From Zoogloeaceae bacterium (GTDB lineage Bacteria; Pseudomonadota; Gammaproteobacteria; Burkholderiales; Rhodocyclaceae): a DNA stretch of 6,357 nt. Location of the stretch: NCBI GenBank assembly GCA_031273145.1, contig JAISSL010000080.1:1-6357 (forward strand), written 5' to 3'. Position 1 is the stretch's first letter, and each line of letters starts with the position of its first letter. The notes under the pieces were generated by a model. The model made no database searches and was not told the DNA's origin. It saw nothing but the letters and a program-made list of their open reading frames with translations. The position numbers and the translations under genes are program-made. Shown piece after piece: positions 1 to 6,357 of this stretch.

Positions 1-54
1 GACTGACTGACTGACTGACTGACTGACTGACTGACTGACTGACTGACTGACTGA
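1..54. repeat. (GACT)n tetranucleotide tract, 13.5 copies
   Basis: There are thirteen perfect GACT units plus GA, without interruption. The tract begins at the first base of the window, so its true length is unknown. On the plus strand every frame meets TGA. On the minus strand it reads AGTC and is open in all three frames, always encoding a Ser-Gln-Ser-Val repeat. Tracts of four-base units like this change copy number by slipped-strand mispairing, and AGTC is the unit used in the phase-variable mod genes of Haemophilus. The identity of the repeat is certain; its role depends on the overlapping minus-strand reading frame. Confidence 0.97.
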
Positions 55-130
55 GCAAGAAGTGTACCCGCTCTGCCCCACGGGTTACGGGCAGACGGTT
101 GGCAAAATGGTCGGCAGAATGCGAAAACAT
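1..130 (-). CDS. 5' end of a probable phase-variable gene, partial
   Basis: An ATG at 130-128 opens a frame that stays open to the left edge. It encodes 26 unique residues starting MFSHSADHFANRL and ending VHFLL, then runs into the AGTC tract as SQSV repeats. No other ATG lies between this one and the repeats. An extended -10 promoter about 55 nt upstream (192-220) supports transcription in this direction. The Shine-Dalgarno match is weak: AAGG at 144-147, about 13 nt from the ATG. A five-codon upstream frame (146-163) sits in the leader. Because a four-base unit shifts the frame at each slip, the copy number would decide whether the downstream body is read. The body lies outside the window, so its function cannot be stated. 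Genes built this way are often surface-glycan enzymes, adhesins or DNA methyltransferases, but nothing visible here chooses among them. It could also be a chance frame. Confidence 0.45.
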   Translation of the reverse strand, partial: MFSHSADHFANRLPVTRGAERVHFLLSQSVSQSVSQSVSQSVS

Positions 131-191
131 GGTTGGTCTGAAACCTTACGCAGAATAAGTCATCAAGCAAAAACAATTGCGATGAAAGGGG

Positions 192-220
192 ATGTTAACA
201 CACATCGTAGCCAAACACAA
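192..220 (-). promoter_or_regulatory. Predicted sigma70 promoter of the repeat-tract gene
   Basis: On the minus strand TTGTGT (220-215) is followed by a 17-bp spacer and TAACAT (197-192). Each hexamer matches 4 of 6 consensus bases, and a TGT before the -10 makes an extended -10. Transcription would start near 185 and give a leader of about 55 nt to the ATG at 130. The optimal spacing and the extended -10 make this better than a random match, but it is not experimentally known. Confidence 0.4.
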
Positions 221-285
221 TGCCAGTTGTAACTATTTGTTTTAAATGATTTATCATGCTGGGCAAGGCGTTTCAAAGTTAAAGC

Positions 286-326
286 GATACTTTAAGTATC
301 TGCTGCAACTCTTTGTTTTTAAACAA
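286..326. other. Two short palindromes in the gcr downstream gap
   Basis: GATACTT-T-AAGTATC (286-300) is a perfect 7-bp inverted repeat around one base. TTGTTT-TT-AAACAA (313-326) is a perfect 6-bp one. They lie between the gcr stop (353) and the promoter at 192-220. Neither is followed by a U-run on the minus strand, so they do not look like classical terminators. The first has operator-like symmetry but sits some 65 bp or more upstream of the promoter. The rest of the 131-352 gap shows no gene on either strand that I can support. Confidence 0.3.
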
Positions 327-352
327 TTTCTCATGCGAACAGAAATGGGTTT

Positions 353-2383
353 TCAATTGCCGTTCGCAGAAGCCGCGCCATTTTTGGGAGGCAGGAAAAA
401 TTCGCCCGGACTGGTGAAAAAGCGCCTTAAAAGGCCGCGCAACAACTGGTTGCCCTGGGAAAAGGTCACGCCTCTGGCGCGTAGCGCCACAATCAGGGCA
501 AGGGTAAAACTGACGCTCAAATTGACCAGGGCAACCCCCGCCACGCCAACCGCCGCCCAGACAAAGGCTGCCAGCGGCGGGGAAAAATCATAGGCCGCAA
601 GCGCATACCCCAGATACGCCGAAGAAAAGGCAACGTGGCGAATATCGAGCGGCAAGCCAAGCAGCATCCCCATGCCCCAGGCAAGCCCCAGCAAACAGCC
701 AAAGAGAAAATTCCCGGCAAGCGCCCCCAAATGGCGTTCCACATAACCGGCAAAGCGCCCTACCCGCTCCGCGCCAAAGTATCGCGCCGCCCAGGGAAGC
801 TGGCGAATGCGCTGAGGAATGCGGTTATAAACGGCAAGATTATCGAAATAGCCCGCGATCAGCCCCGAAAGAAACAGGCAAACGCCCGCAATCGCCGCAA
901 AAAAGAGCGTCCCCGACAAAAAGGGATGGTGCGAAGCCAGCAGCCAGTCCGCATCCGCCACGGAAATAGCCGGATGGCTGAACAATGGAAGCCAGAACAA
1001 ACTAACCGTGACCGCCACGGGAATCGCCATTGCCACATTGCCAAAAATGGCAACCAGTTGGCTGCGGGAAGTCCGCGCTATCAGAGTCACCAGATTTTCC
1101 AGATCGCGTACCTTGCCCTTCGCTTCTCCAATCGAAGCGGCGATGGCATTGGCGGTCATCGCCGGCTGCTTGGTAGCAATGGTGAATCCAAACATGTAAA
1201 TGAGCATGAAGCCAAAGCCGTAATTCAGGCTGTAAATCAGCATCTCATTCAAAGGCGCAAGATGGATGCCGTGAAACAGGAGTTTCACAAAGGCAATGAT
1301 CGCAATGCAGGCGCCCGCGCCCAGCGCCGCGCGCAGCATCCAGAAATATTCGCCGCGCGTCTCGGTAATGTAGCCTTCGCCCGCCTTGCCCGCGTATTCC
1401 GTCACGCGGTGCGCCGTTATTTCCAGATTCTGCTGCCAGAAGGTCAACAGGTCGTTCTTCCGACAGGAGGCAAAAATCAGATGCTTGAAAAGCGCCACAA
1501 TCGCCGGATAGGCCGTGCGCCCGCTTTTTTCCCGCAGCAATTCTCCCGCGATAATCGCCAGTTGCTCGCCCCGCCTCAAATGGTCGCGCAGGCAATGCAG
1601 CCGGTAAGCCAGTTGCAGACTGGTTCCTTCATGCAGGGAACGACGATGGATGCGTTCTACCGCTTCCCGGCACTGGTCGAAAAGCACCAGAAGCTGTTTT
1701 TCATCGTCGCGCACCGCGTCGGCATCCTGCCAACGGTTCAGGCAGCATTCCACAAAAACGCGCGTCTCCAGATTCTGTGCCAGAAACGGCGAACTCATCA
1801 TCCCTTCCGCCCGGTAATACGGGCTTTCCAGACGCAGCAACTCCGGCTCAAACCCCATAGCCGTTATCTTGTAGGAAATAATCCAGAGACTATCCAGAAG
1901 CGCGGAAAGCCCCCTGGGCAAAGTCGCCTGCTTAGGCTCTGCCCCGTTTTCCGGCGTCACTTCTTCATCCAGACAGAGCGCCAGGATGAAGTCAATCCAG
2001 ACTTCATCCTCGATGCCTCCTACCCAGATTTCATCCGTATTGCGGTCGAAGAGGCTTTGCAGCATGTCTCCCAAAAAATCTTCCGGGTTTTTCTCTTCCG
2101 GCAGCAGGGTATGCGCGATGCGCCGCCAGGATTCCGAAAAAAAGCCGGTACTCGGCAAAATGCCAAGGTTCATGTAGAGCGACCCGGCGCGGCGCGTCTC
2201 AAAGAGATCCGTCAACGCCTTTCGCACCCGCGCCCGAAGCACGATGCTGCCTTCCAGCATCCCGGAAAGGCTGGAAAGATTGCGCGTCGCCTTTTCGATG
2301 TCGTCCGGGTGATCTGGTCGCATCATCCCGACCATCGCCCGCAGCAACGCATCGCTATTTTCAATTGCCAGCAAACTTTCCAT
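353..2383 (-). CDS. gcr: Gcr-type "site-specific recombinase" family membrane protein
   Basis: The 676-residue protein resembles the betaproteobacterial SpecificRecomb/COG4389 family, named after gonococcal Gcr. About 345 N-terminal residues are soluble and helical. They are followed by hydrophobic segments near 349-372, 382-404, 442-468, 488-512, 553-578, 587-600 and 603-634, so it should sit in the inner membrane. The tail, from about 635, is basic and then short and polar. I see no serine- or tyrosine-recombinase catalytic signature, and the recombinase name rests on historical annotation. The ATG at 2383 is preceded by GAGGA about 3-4 nt away, a close but usable ribosome site. The gene is separated from the ferredoxin by 182 bp of repeats that may carry its promoter (TGCTCTAAT, 2415-2423). 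The length suggests an intact gene. Family assignment is from recall of the sequence style; the true function is unknown. Confidence 0.8.
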   Translation of the reverse strand: MESLLAIENSDALLRAMVGMMRPDHPDDIEKATRNLSSLSGMLEGSIVLRARVRKALTDLFETRRAGSLYMNLGILPSTGFFSESWRRIAHTLLPEEKNPEDFLGDMLQSLFDRNTDEIWVGGIEDEVWIDFILALCLDEEVTPENGAEPKQATLPRGLSALLDSLWIISYKITAMGFEPELLRLESPYYRAEGMMSSPFLAQNLETRVFVECCLNRWQDADAVRDDEKQLLVLFDQCREAVERIHRRSLHEGTSLQLAYRLHCLRDHLRRGEQLAIIAGELLREKSGRTAYPAIVALFKHLIFASCRKNDLLTFWQQNLEITAHRVTEYAGKAGEGYITETRGEYFWMLRAALGAGACIAIIAFVKLLFHGIHLAPLNEMLIYSLNYGFGFMLIYMFGFTIATKQPAMTANAIAASIGEAKGKVRDLENLVTLIARTSRSQLVAIFGNVAMAIPVAVTVSLFWLPLFSHPAISVADADWLLASHHPFLSGTLFFAAIAGVCLFLSGLIAGYFDNLAVYNRIPQRIRQLPWAARYFGAERVGRFAGYVERHLGALAGNFLFGCLLGLAWGMGMLLGLPLDIRHVAFSSAYLGYALAAYDFSPPLAAFVWAAVGVAGVALVNLSVSFTLALIVALRARGVTFSQGNQLLRGLLRRFFTSPGEFFLPPKNGAASANGN

Positions 2384-2414
2384 GATTCCTCAACAGAAAC
2401 ACCAGATACGTAGC

Positions 2415-2423
2415 ATTAGAGCA
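2415..2423 (-). promoter_or_regulatory. Candidate extended -10 for gcr
   Basis: The minus strand reads TGC-TCTAAT, an extended -10 matching TATAAT at 5 of 6 bases. Transcription would start near 2408, about 25 nt before the gcr ATG and upstream of its GAGGA site. No convincing -35 lies 17 bp upstream. The same nine bases occur before the M16 gene (5555-5563), and a close variant occurs before rsmD (3961-3969). The repetition strengthens either a promoter role or a shared element border. Confidence 0.3.
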
Positions 2424-2565
2424 GTTTTTGCGGACATGGTTTGCCCTCTCCCGCCCCTTCGGGGCACCCCTTTGCCGTCTGCAAGACCCCACAAGTGGGA
2501 GAGGGAGAGGCTGCGCCTGGGCAATTTAAGAACCATCGCCGTCTGCAAGACCTGTCTGCAAAACC
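2416..2565. repeat. Intergenic composite repeat element C
   Basis: Between the ferredoxin stop and gcr lies a nested hairpin. TTGCCC (2441-2446) pairs with GGGCAA (2519-2524), and CCCTCTCCC (2444-2452) pairs perfectly with GGGAGAGGG (2497-2505). Inside these are GCCCC-TTC-GGGGC (2453-2465) and CCCAC-AA-GTGGG (2488-2499). The 15-mer GCCGTCTGCAAGACC is embedded at 2474-2488, repeated at 2538-2552, and followed by a degraded copy (2554-2565). The left end shares TTAGAGCA with element A. It has no U-run that would make it a standard terminator, though such structure could still slow or end the upstream transcript. It resembles widespread CTCTCCC-type intergenic repeats carrying an added module. 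Confidence 0.75.
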
Positions 2566-3952
<1,387 letters not shown>

Positions 3953-3960
3953 GGCTCTTT

Positions 3961-3969
3961 TTTAGAACA
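3961..3969 (-). promoter_or_regulatory. Candidate extended -10 for rsmD-coaD-yfhL
   Basis: The minus strand reads TGT-TCTAAA, a variant of the TGCTCTAAT found before the M16 gene and gcr, matching the -10 consensus at 4 of 6 bases after a TG dinucleotide. It sits at the border of element B. The predicted start would be only a few bases from the rsmD ATG, so it would give an almost leaderless transcript. This is the weakest of the three and may be only a conserved element edge. Confidence 0.2.
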
Positions 3970-4107
3970 GGATACGGGCGGCAGGTTGCCGCCCCTACGG
4001 ACAATTGGTAGCGTATCCCATTGAATAGCGGCACAGCGTACTGAAACGCCTGTAGGGGCGGCGGATGCCGTCTGCAAGACCTGCCGCCCGCTACAAGTCT
4101 TGCAGAC
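3962..4107. repeat. Bipartite hairpin repeat element B
   Basis: The left half is a perfect hairpin, GGGCGGCA-GGT-TGCCGCCC (3976-3994), followed by CTACGG. After a linker of about 50 bp comes an inverted right half (4051-4095). There TGTAG and GGGCGGC pair with GCCGCCC and CTACA around a G bulge, and the loop carries GCCGTCTGCAAGACC (4067-4081). A further GTCTTGCAGAC lies at 4097-4107. Bases 4052-4088 are the exact reverse complement of 5587-5623 in element A. The two-hairpin layout recalls REP/BIME pairs or a small non-autonomous mobile element. It fills the gap between the M16 stop and rsmD and has no U-run for a classical terminator. Confidence 0.8.
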
Positions 4108-4135
4108 TGCAAGGCGGGGAAGAAAACGATGGGCA

Positions 4136-5530
4136 TCAAGGTTCATTTTTCGCCGTATTTTCCGATACGCCGACGATGACGCTCACCAGCCGGTTCATCT
4201 GGACATGGCGGGCAAAGGCCGCGCGAATGTCCGCAACCTGTACCGCTTCGATACGTTCCCGGTACCGCGCCAGATAGTCGAGCGGCAGGTCGTAGAGGCC
4301 GATGGCGGCAACCTGTCCCAGAATTTTCTGGTTGCTGTCGAGCATGAGCGGAAAACTCCCGGCGAGATAGGCTTTGGCTGCCGCGACTTCCGTTGCGGTC
4401 GGTCCTTTTTCCAGAAAATCGGAGAGGACGGAGAGGGAGAGTTTGAGCGCGTCATCCGCCTGTTCCTTGCGGGTTTCCAGCGCAATCTCGAATGCCCCCG
4501 CCTGTTTGCGGGGCGAAAAACGGCTATAGACGCTGTAGGCATAGCCCTGTTTATCCCGCACTTCCGTCATCAGGCGGGAGACGAAGCCGCCGCCGCCCAG
4601 AATGTAATTGCCGACTATCAGCGGAAAGTAATCCGGGTCGTCGCGGGCAATGGCGACGGTTCCCACGTAGAGATGCGCCTGACTGGCCGGATGCGAAACG
4701 CGGATGGTTCGCGCTTCACCCGGCTGAAGGCGCTTGGGCGGGGGCGGCAGAGCGGGCGCGTTCCTAACCGGCAAGGCGCTACTCAAGCGTTCCGAGAGAT
4801 TTTGCGCTTCGACCTGGCTCAAATTGCCCACGATGCTGATGAGCGCCCCGCCGGTCACGTAATGCTTCTGCCAGAACTGGCGGAGTTCCACAACCGTCAT
4901 GCCCGCCAGAGTTTCCGGTTTTACAAGAAAACCGTAAGGATGATCGGGATACAGCGCGGCGGTTATGGCGCGGTCTGCCAGCGTCCCCGGTCGGGTTAAG
5001 CTATCTTTCAGGCCGGCAATGGCGCGTTCTTTTTCCCGCTTGAAAATGGCCGCATCAAAGCGCGGTCTGGCAAGCATTTCGGTCAAAATCTGAAGCGCCG
5101 CTTCCTGCTTTTCTGGCGTGGTCAGGACGCGCAGGGAAAGCCCTGCGGAATCGCTCCCCGCCCTTGTGCTCAGAATCGCGCCCACATCCGCCAGACGGTT
5201 GCTGATTTCCGTCTCGGAGAAATTGCCCGCGCCCAGATTCAGCATGGCATTGGTCAATGCCGCCAGCCCCGGTTTATGGGCAGGCTCGAACAGGGAACCG
5301 GCAGCAAAATCCAGCCGCACATCCAGAATCGGCAAGGCATGGCTCTCGACGAACAAGACTTTTACGCCCGCCCTGGTTTGCCAATGCTCTATCTTCAATC
5401 CGTCCTGTTCCGCTTTTTCCGGTTTTTTTATGGTCGCCTCTGGCGCCAGCGTCGAGCAGGCGGACAGGACAAACAACGCCACCGAAAACGCGGCAAGCCT
5501 TAAAAACGGCACAAAAAATTTTCCCAACAT
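4136..5530 (-). CDS. M16-family peptidase-like lipoprotein, R/Y-type subunit lacking HxxEH
   Basis: This is a 464-residue M16B-type (PqqL/mitochondrial-processing-peptidase-like) protein. An N-terminal signal ends in the lipobox LSAC with Cys25, predicting a lipid-anchored envelope protein. The N-terminal M16 domain spans about 45-220. Where a catalytic subunit has HxxEH, this one reads KPGLAALTNAML (86-97), with no zinc ligands. The C-terminal domain (about 275-450) keeps SRLMTEVRDKQGYAY, with R325 and Y332 seven residues apart as in the substrate-binding R/Y pair of M16 enzymes. In bacterial heterodimers such a subunit pairs with an HxxEH subunit encoded next door; none is seen here. The start at 5530 is preferred because GAAAGG lies 9 nt upstream. 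The ATG at 5539 directly abuts that site, and the frame beyond it, up to 5653, is repeat sequence. The gene is flanked by elements A and B. Confidence 0.88.
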   Translation of the reverse strand: MLGKFFVPFLRLAAFSVALFVLSACSTLAPEATIKKPEKAEQDGLKIEHWQTRAGVKVLFVESHALPILDVRLDFAAGSLFEPAHKPGLAALTNAMLNLGAGNFSETEISNRLADVGAILSTRAGSDSAGLSLRVLTTPEKQEAALQILTEMLARPRFDAAIFKREKERAIAGLKDSLTRPGTLADRAITAALYPDHPYGFLVKPETLAGMTVVELRQFWQKHYVTGGALISIVGNLSQVEAQNLSERLSSALPVRNAPALPPPPKRLQPGEARTIRVSHPASQAHLYVGTVAIARDDPDYFPLIVGNYILGGGGFVSRLMTEVRDKQGYAYSVYSRFSPRKQAGAFEIALETRKEQADDALKLSLSVLSDFLEKGPTATEVAAAKAYLAGSFPLMLDSNQKILGQVAAIGLYDLPLDYLARYRERIEAVQVADIRAAFARHVQMNRLVSVIVGVSENTAKNEP

Positions 5531-5554
5531 CAATTTCATCCTTTCAGCGTAAAA

Positions 5555-5563
5555 ATTAGAGCA
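5555..5563 (-). promoter_or_regulatory. Candidate extended -10 for the M16 gene
   Basis: The minus strand reads TGC-TCTAAT, 5 of 6 to TATAAT with the TGn extension. The -35 region 17 bp upstream (AAGACC) matches poorly. A start near 5548 would give a leader of about 18 nt that still includes the GAAAGG site (5540-5545). It lies at the outer border of element A and is identical to the sequence before gcr. Confidence 0.35.
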
Positions 5564-5690
5564 TGACACGGGCGGCAGGTCTTGCAGGCGGCAGGTCTTG
5601 CAGACGGCATCCGCCGCCCCTACGGACAAATTCAGTGGACGCGCATTGAACAACTCGTAGGGGACGCAACCTGCGTCCCGTTACAGGTCT
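5556..5690. repeat. Bipartite hairpin repeat element A with 16-bp tandem
   Basis: The element is homologous to element B along its length. The left flank and arm (5555-5580) match 3961-3986 at 22 of 26 positions. The left hairpin is GGGCGGC (5570-5576) with GCCGCCC (5613-5619), and its loop contains GTCTTGCAGAC (5595-5605). A perfect 16-bp tandem, GGCGGCAGGTCTTGCA, occupies 5571-5586 and 5587-5602. The linker resembles that of B (GGACAA, then CATTGAA). The right hairpin is GGGACGCA-ACC-TGCGTCCC (5661-5679), a perfect 8-bp stem ending in GTTACAGGTCT, comparable with GCTACAAGTCT in B. Bases 5587-5623 form a 37-bp perfect inverted repeat with 4052-4088. Confidence 0.8.
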
Positions 5691-5717
5691 GGATTCCCGC
5701 CTACGCGGGAATGACGG
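5691..5717. repeat. dRS3-like palindromic repeat
   Basis: ATTCCCGC-CTAC-GCGGGAAT (5693-5712) is a perfect 8-bp inverted repeat with a 4-base centre. It fits the 20-bp ATTCCC-N8-GGGAAT form of Neisseria dRS3 elements, with the GG before and GACGG after that accompany such repeats in many proteobacteria. Spurious translation gives the familiar SFPRRRESR peptide. It abuts element A in the gap upstream of the M16 gene. Confidence 0.85.
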
Positions 5718-5751
5718 AGTGGTTACTGTTTTCATCATTTCTGCTTGCCAC

Positions 5752-5787
5752 AAAAAAAGTTGACATTGGCCATGAATGGCGGGGTCA
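5752..5787 (-). terminator. Probable rho-independent terminator of the tli4-like gene
   Basis: On the minus strand TGAC (including the gene's stop codon) and GCCAT pair with ATGGC and GTCA around a TC loop. Three and four unpaired bases lie between the two stem parts. The T-run TTTTTTT follows two bases later (5758-5752). Stem plus U-run directly after a stop codon is the expected layout, although the interrupted stem makes it moderate rather than strong. Confidence 0.45.
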
Positions 5788-6357
5788 GTTTACTGGCCTT
5801 ACCCGGATAGTTGAGGGGAGTTTGTCCCACAGGGCGATGGCTTCGTCATCAGTGAGGCTGGGTGGAACCCTTCCACGGGTGTTGTCCTTCACGCCAGTGT
5901 ACATCATGATCCTTGCGTAAGGACGCAGCAAGTCTTCACCCACTCCCGGCGATATGAAGACGAATTCGTGCGATTCTTCAACCTTGCGCTTGCGGTTGCT
6001 GGGCAATCGCAGCAACGCTTCCGCGCCTTTCCATTCACCAATAGCGCGGTTCCGTTCGCGCAGAGTTTGGATACTGTTGAAAAGTGCCAACTCGCCGCTA
6101 TCACTGGCAGCTTCACGCCCCGCTCTGCGCGCGGCTTTCAAGGTGTCGTCTTCAGTGGGTCTATCCGTGTTCCGCGTCTCAACTGCAAAGGTCACATCCG
6201 GCAATTCCGGGAAACGAAAGCCAATCGCAATACGCTCTGAGCGATCATCAAGCGGGACAGCGAGAAATCCCTCCTCAATGCACACCCCGTGTTCTTTGGG
6301 TATTTCTTTCTCATCGCGCAGCCGCAAGCGACGGGCTATACTCAAAAGGTATGCAAC
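5785..6357 (-). CDS. Tli4-like T6SS immunity protein, C-terminal part
   Basis: The frame is open from the right edge to the stop at 5785, so 190 C-terminal residues are present and the start is outside. A TTG at 6345 is only an internal codon, since the frame continues upstream of it. Features recalling the Tli4 C-terminal domain are IPKEHGVCIEEGF near the beginning of the visible part, and SLTDDEAIALWDKL followed by the end IRVRP, close to the ALWD...SIRPRP endings of Tli4-family proteins. Tli4 proteins are envelope immunity factors that neutralise Tle4 phospholipase effectors of the type VI secretion system. The effector and any VgrG would lie beyond the right edge. No frame break is seen. 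The assignment is from motif recall, so it is moderate; a generic hypothetical is the alternative. A terminator overlaps its stop. Confidence 0.65.
   Translation of the reverse strand, partial: VAYLLSIARRLRLRDEKEIPKEHGVCIEEGFLAVPLDDRSERIAIGFRFPELPDVTFAVETRNTDRPTEDDTLKAARRAGREAASDSGELALFNSIQTLRERNRAIGEWKGAEALLRLPSNRKRKVEESHEFVFISPGVGEDLLRPYARIMMYTGVKDNTRGRVPPSLTDDEAIALWDKLPSTIRVRPVN

Noticed and set aside
73..94. CTGCCC/GGGCAG hairpin near the start of the repeat-tract gene
   Set aside because: A 6-bp stem with a 10-base loop is easily met by chance, and no further evidence supports a role.
635..2413. A 592-residue plus-strand open frame
   Set aside because: It lies opposite gcr, is rich in Arg/Gln/His with no recognisable domain, and has the look of antisense translation of a membrane-protein gene.
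4100..4999. A 299-residue plus-strand open frame
   Set aside because: It is antisense to the well-supported M16 gene, begins in repeat element B and shows no family motif.
5531..5653. An upstream ATG start for the M16 protein
   Set aside because: The added residues are translated repeat sequence (CKTCRLQDLPP), they would bury the signal peptide, and a good ribosome site fits 5530.
3962..5690. CRISPR-like array
   Set aside because: The repeats are few, palindromic, in both orientations and unevenly spaced, with no unique spacers or cas genes.

Overview
This window looks like chromosome of a betaproteobacterium. The evidence is the run M16-like peptidase, rsmD, coaD, YfhL-type ferredoxin, and then a Gcr/SpecificRecomb membrane protein, together with dRS3-like ATTCCC/GGGAAT repeats and a T6SS Tli4-type immunity gene. 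I cannot resolve order or genus: some features recall Neisseriales, but the gene run also fits Rhodocyclales-like genomes. Every gene I can support lies on the minus strand, so transcription runs from high to low coordinates.

From right to left: (1) The 3' part of a Tli4-like immunity gene runs in from beyond the right edge (5785-6357) and ends at a likely terminator. (2) A 5531-5784 gap is packed with repeats: bipartite hairpin element A, a 16-bp tandem and a dRS3-like palindrome. (3) An M16 peptidase-family lipoprotein (4136-5530) lacks the zinc-binding HxxEH motif but keeps the R/Y pair. (4) A second gap (3953-4135) holds element B, homologous to A. (5) A tight housekeeping cluster follows: rsmD (3395-3952), coaD (2856-3398, overlapping rsmD by a TTGA start/stop) and a 2[4Fe-4S] ferredoxin (2566-2817). 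(6) A third gap (2384-2565) contains repeat element C. (7) The gcr-like membrane protein lies at 353-2383. (8) A 222-bp promoter-bearing gap leads to the first 43 codons of a gene that runs through a (GACT/AGTC) tetranucleotide tract off the left edge.

How the genes relate: RsmD modifies 16S rRNA, CoaD makes dephospho-CoA and the ferredoxin carries electrons. They are co-transcribed in many betaproteobacteria but are not one pathway. The M16 subunit would need a catalytic partner, which is usually encoded directly upstream. Here that position is taken by repeats and the immunity gene.

The most interesting signals are (a) a probable contingency gene at the left edge, with a promoter, an ATG and an AGTC repeat open in all three frames, and (b) a set of intergenic hairpin elements. 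These elements share the 11-mer GTCTGCAAGAC. Two of them carry a 37-bp perfect inverted repeat flanking the M16 gene. Each ends in a TG(C/T)TCTAA(T/A) extended -10-like sequence pointing into the next gene. I see no tRNA, rRNA, CRISPR array or complete transposase gene.
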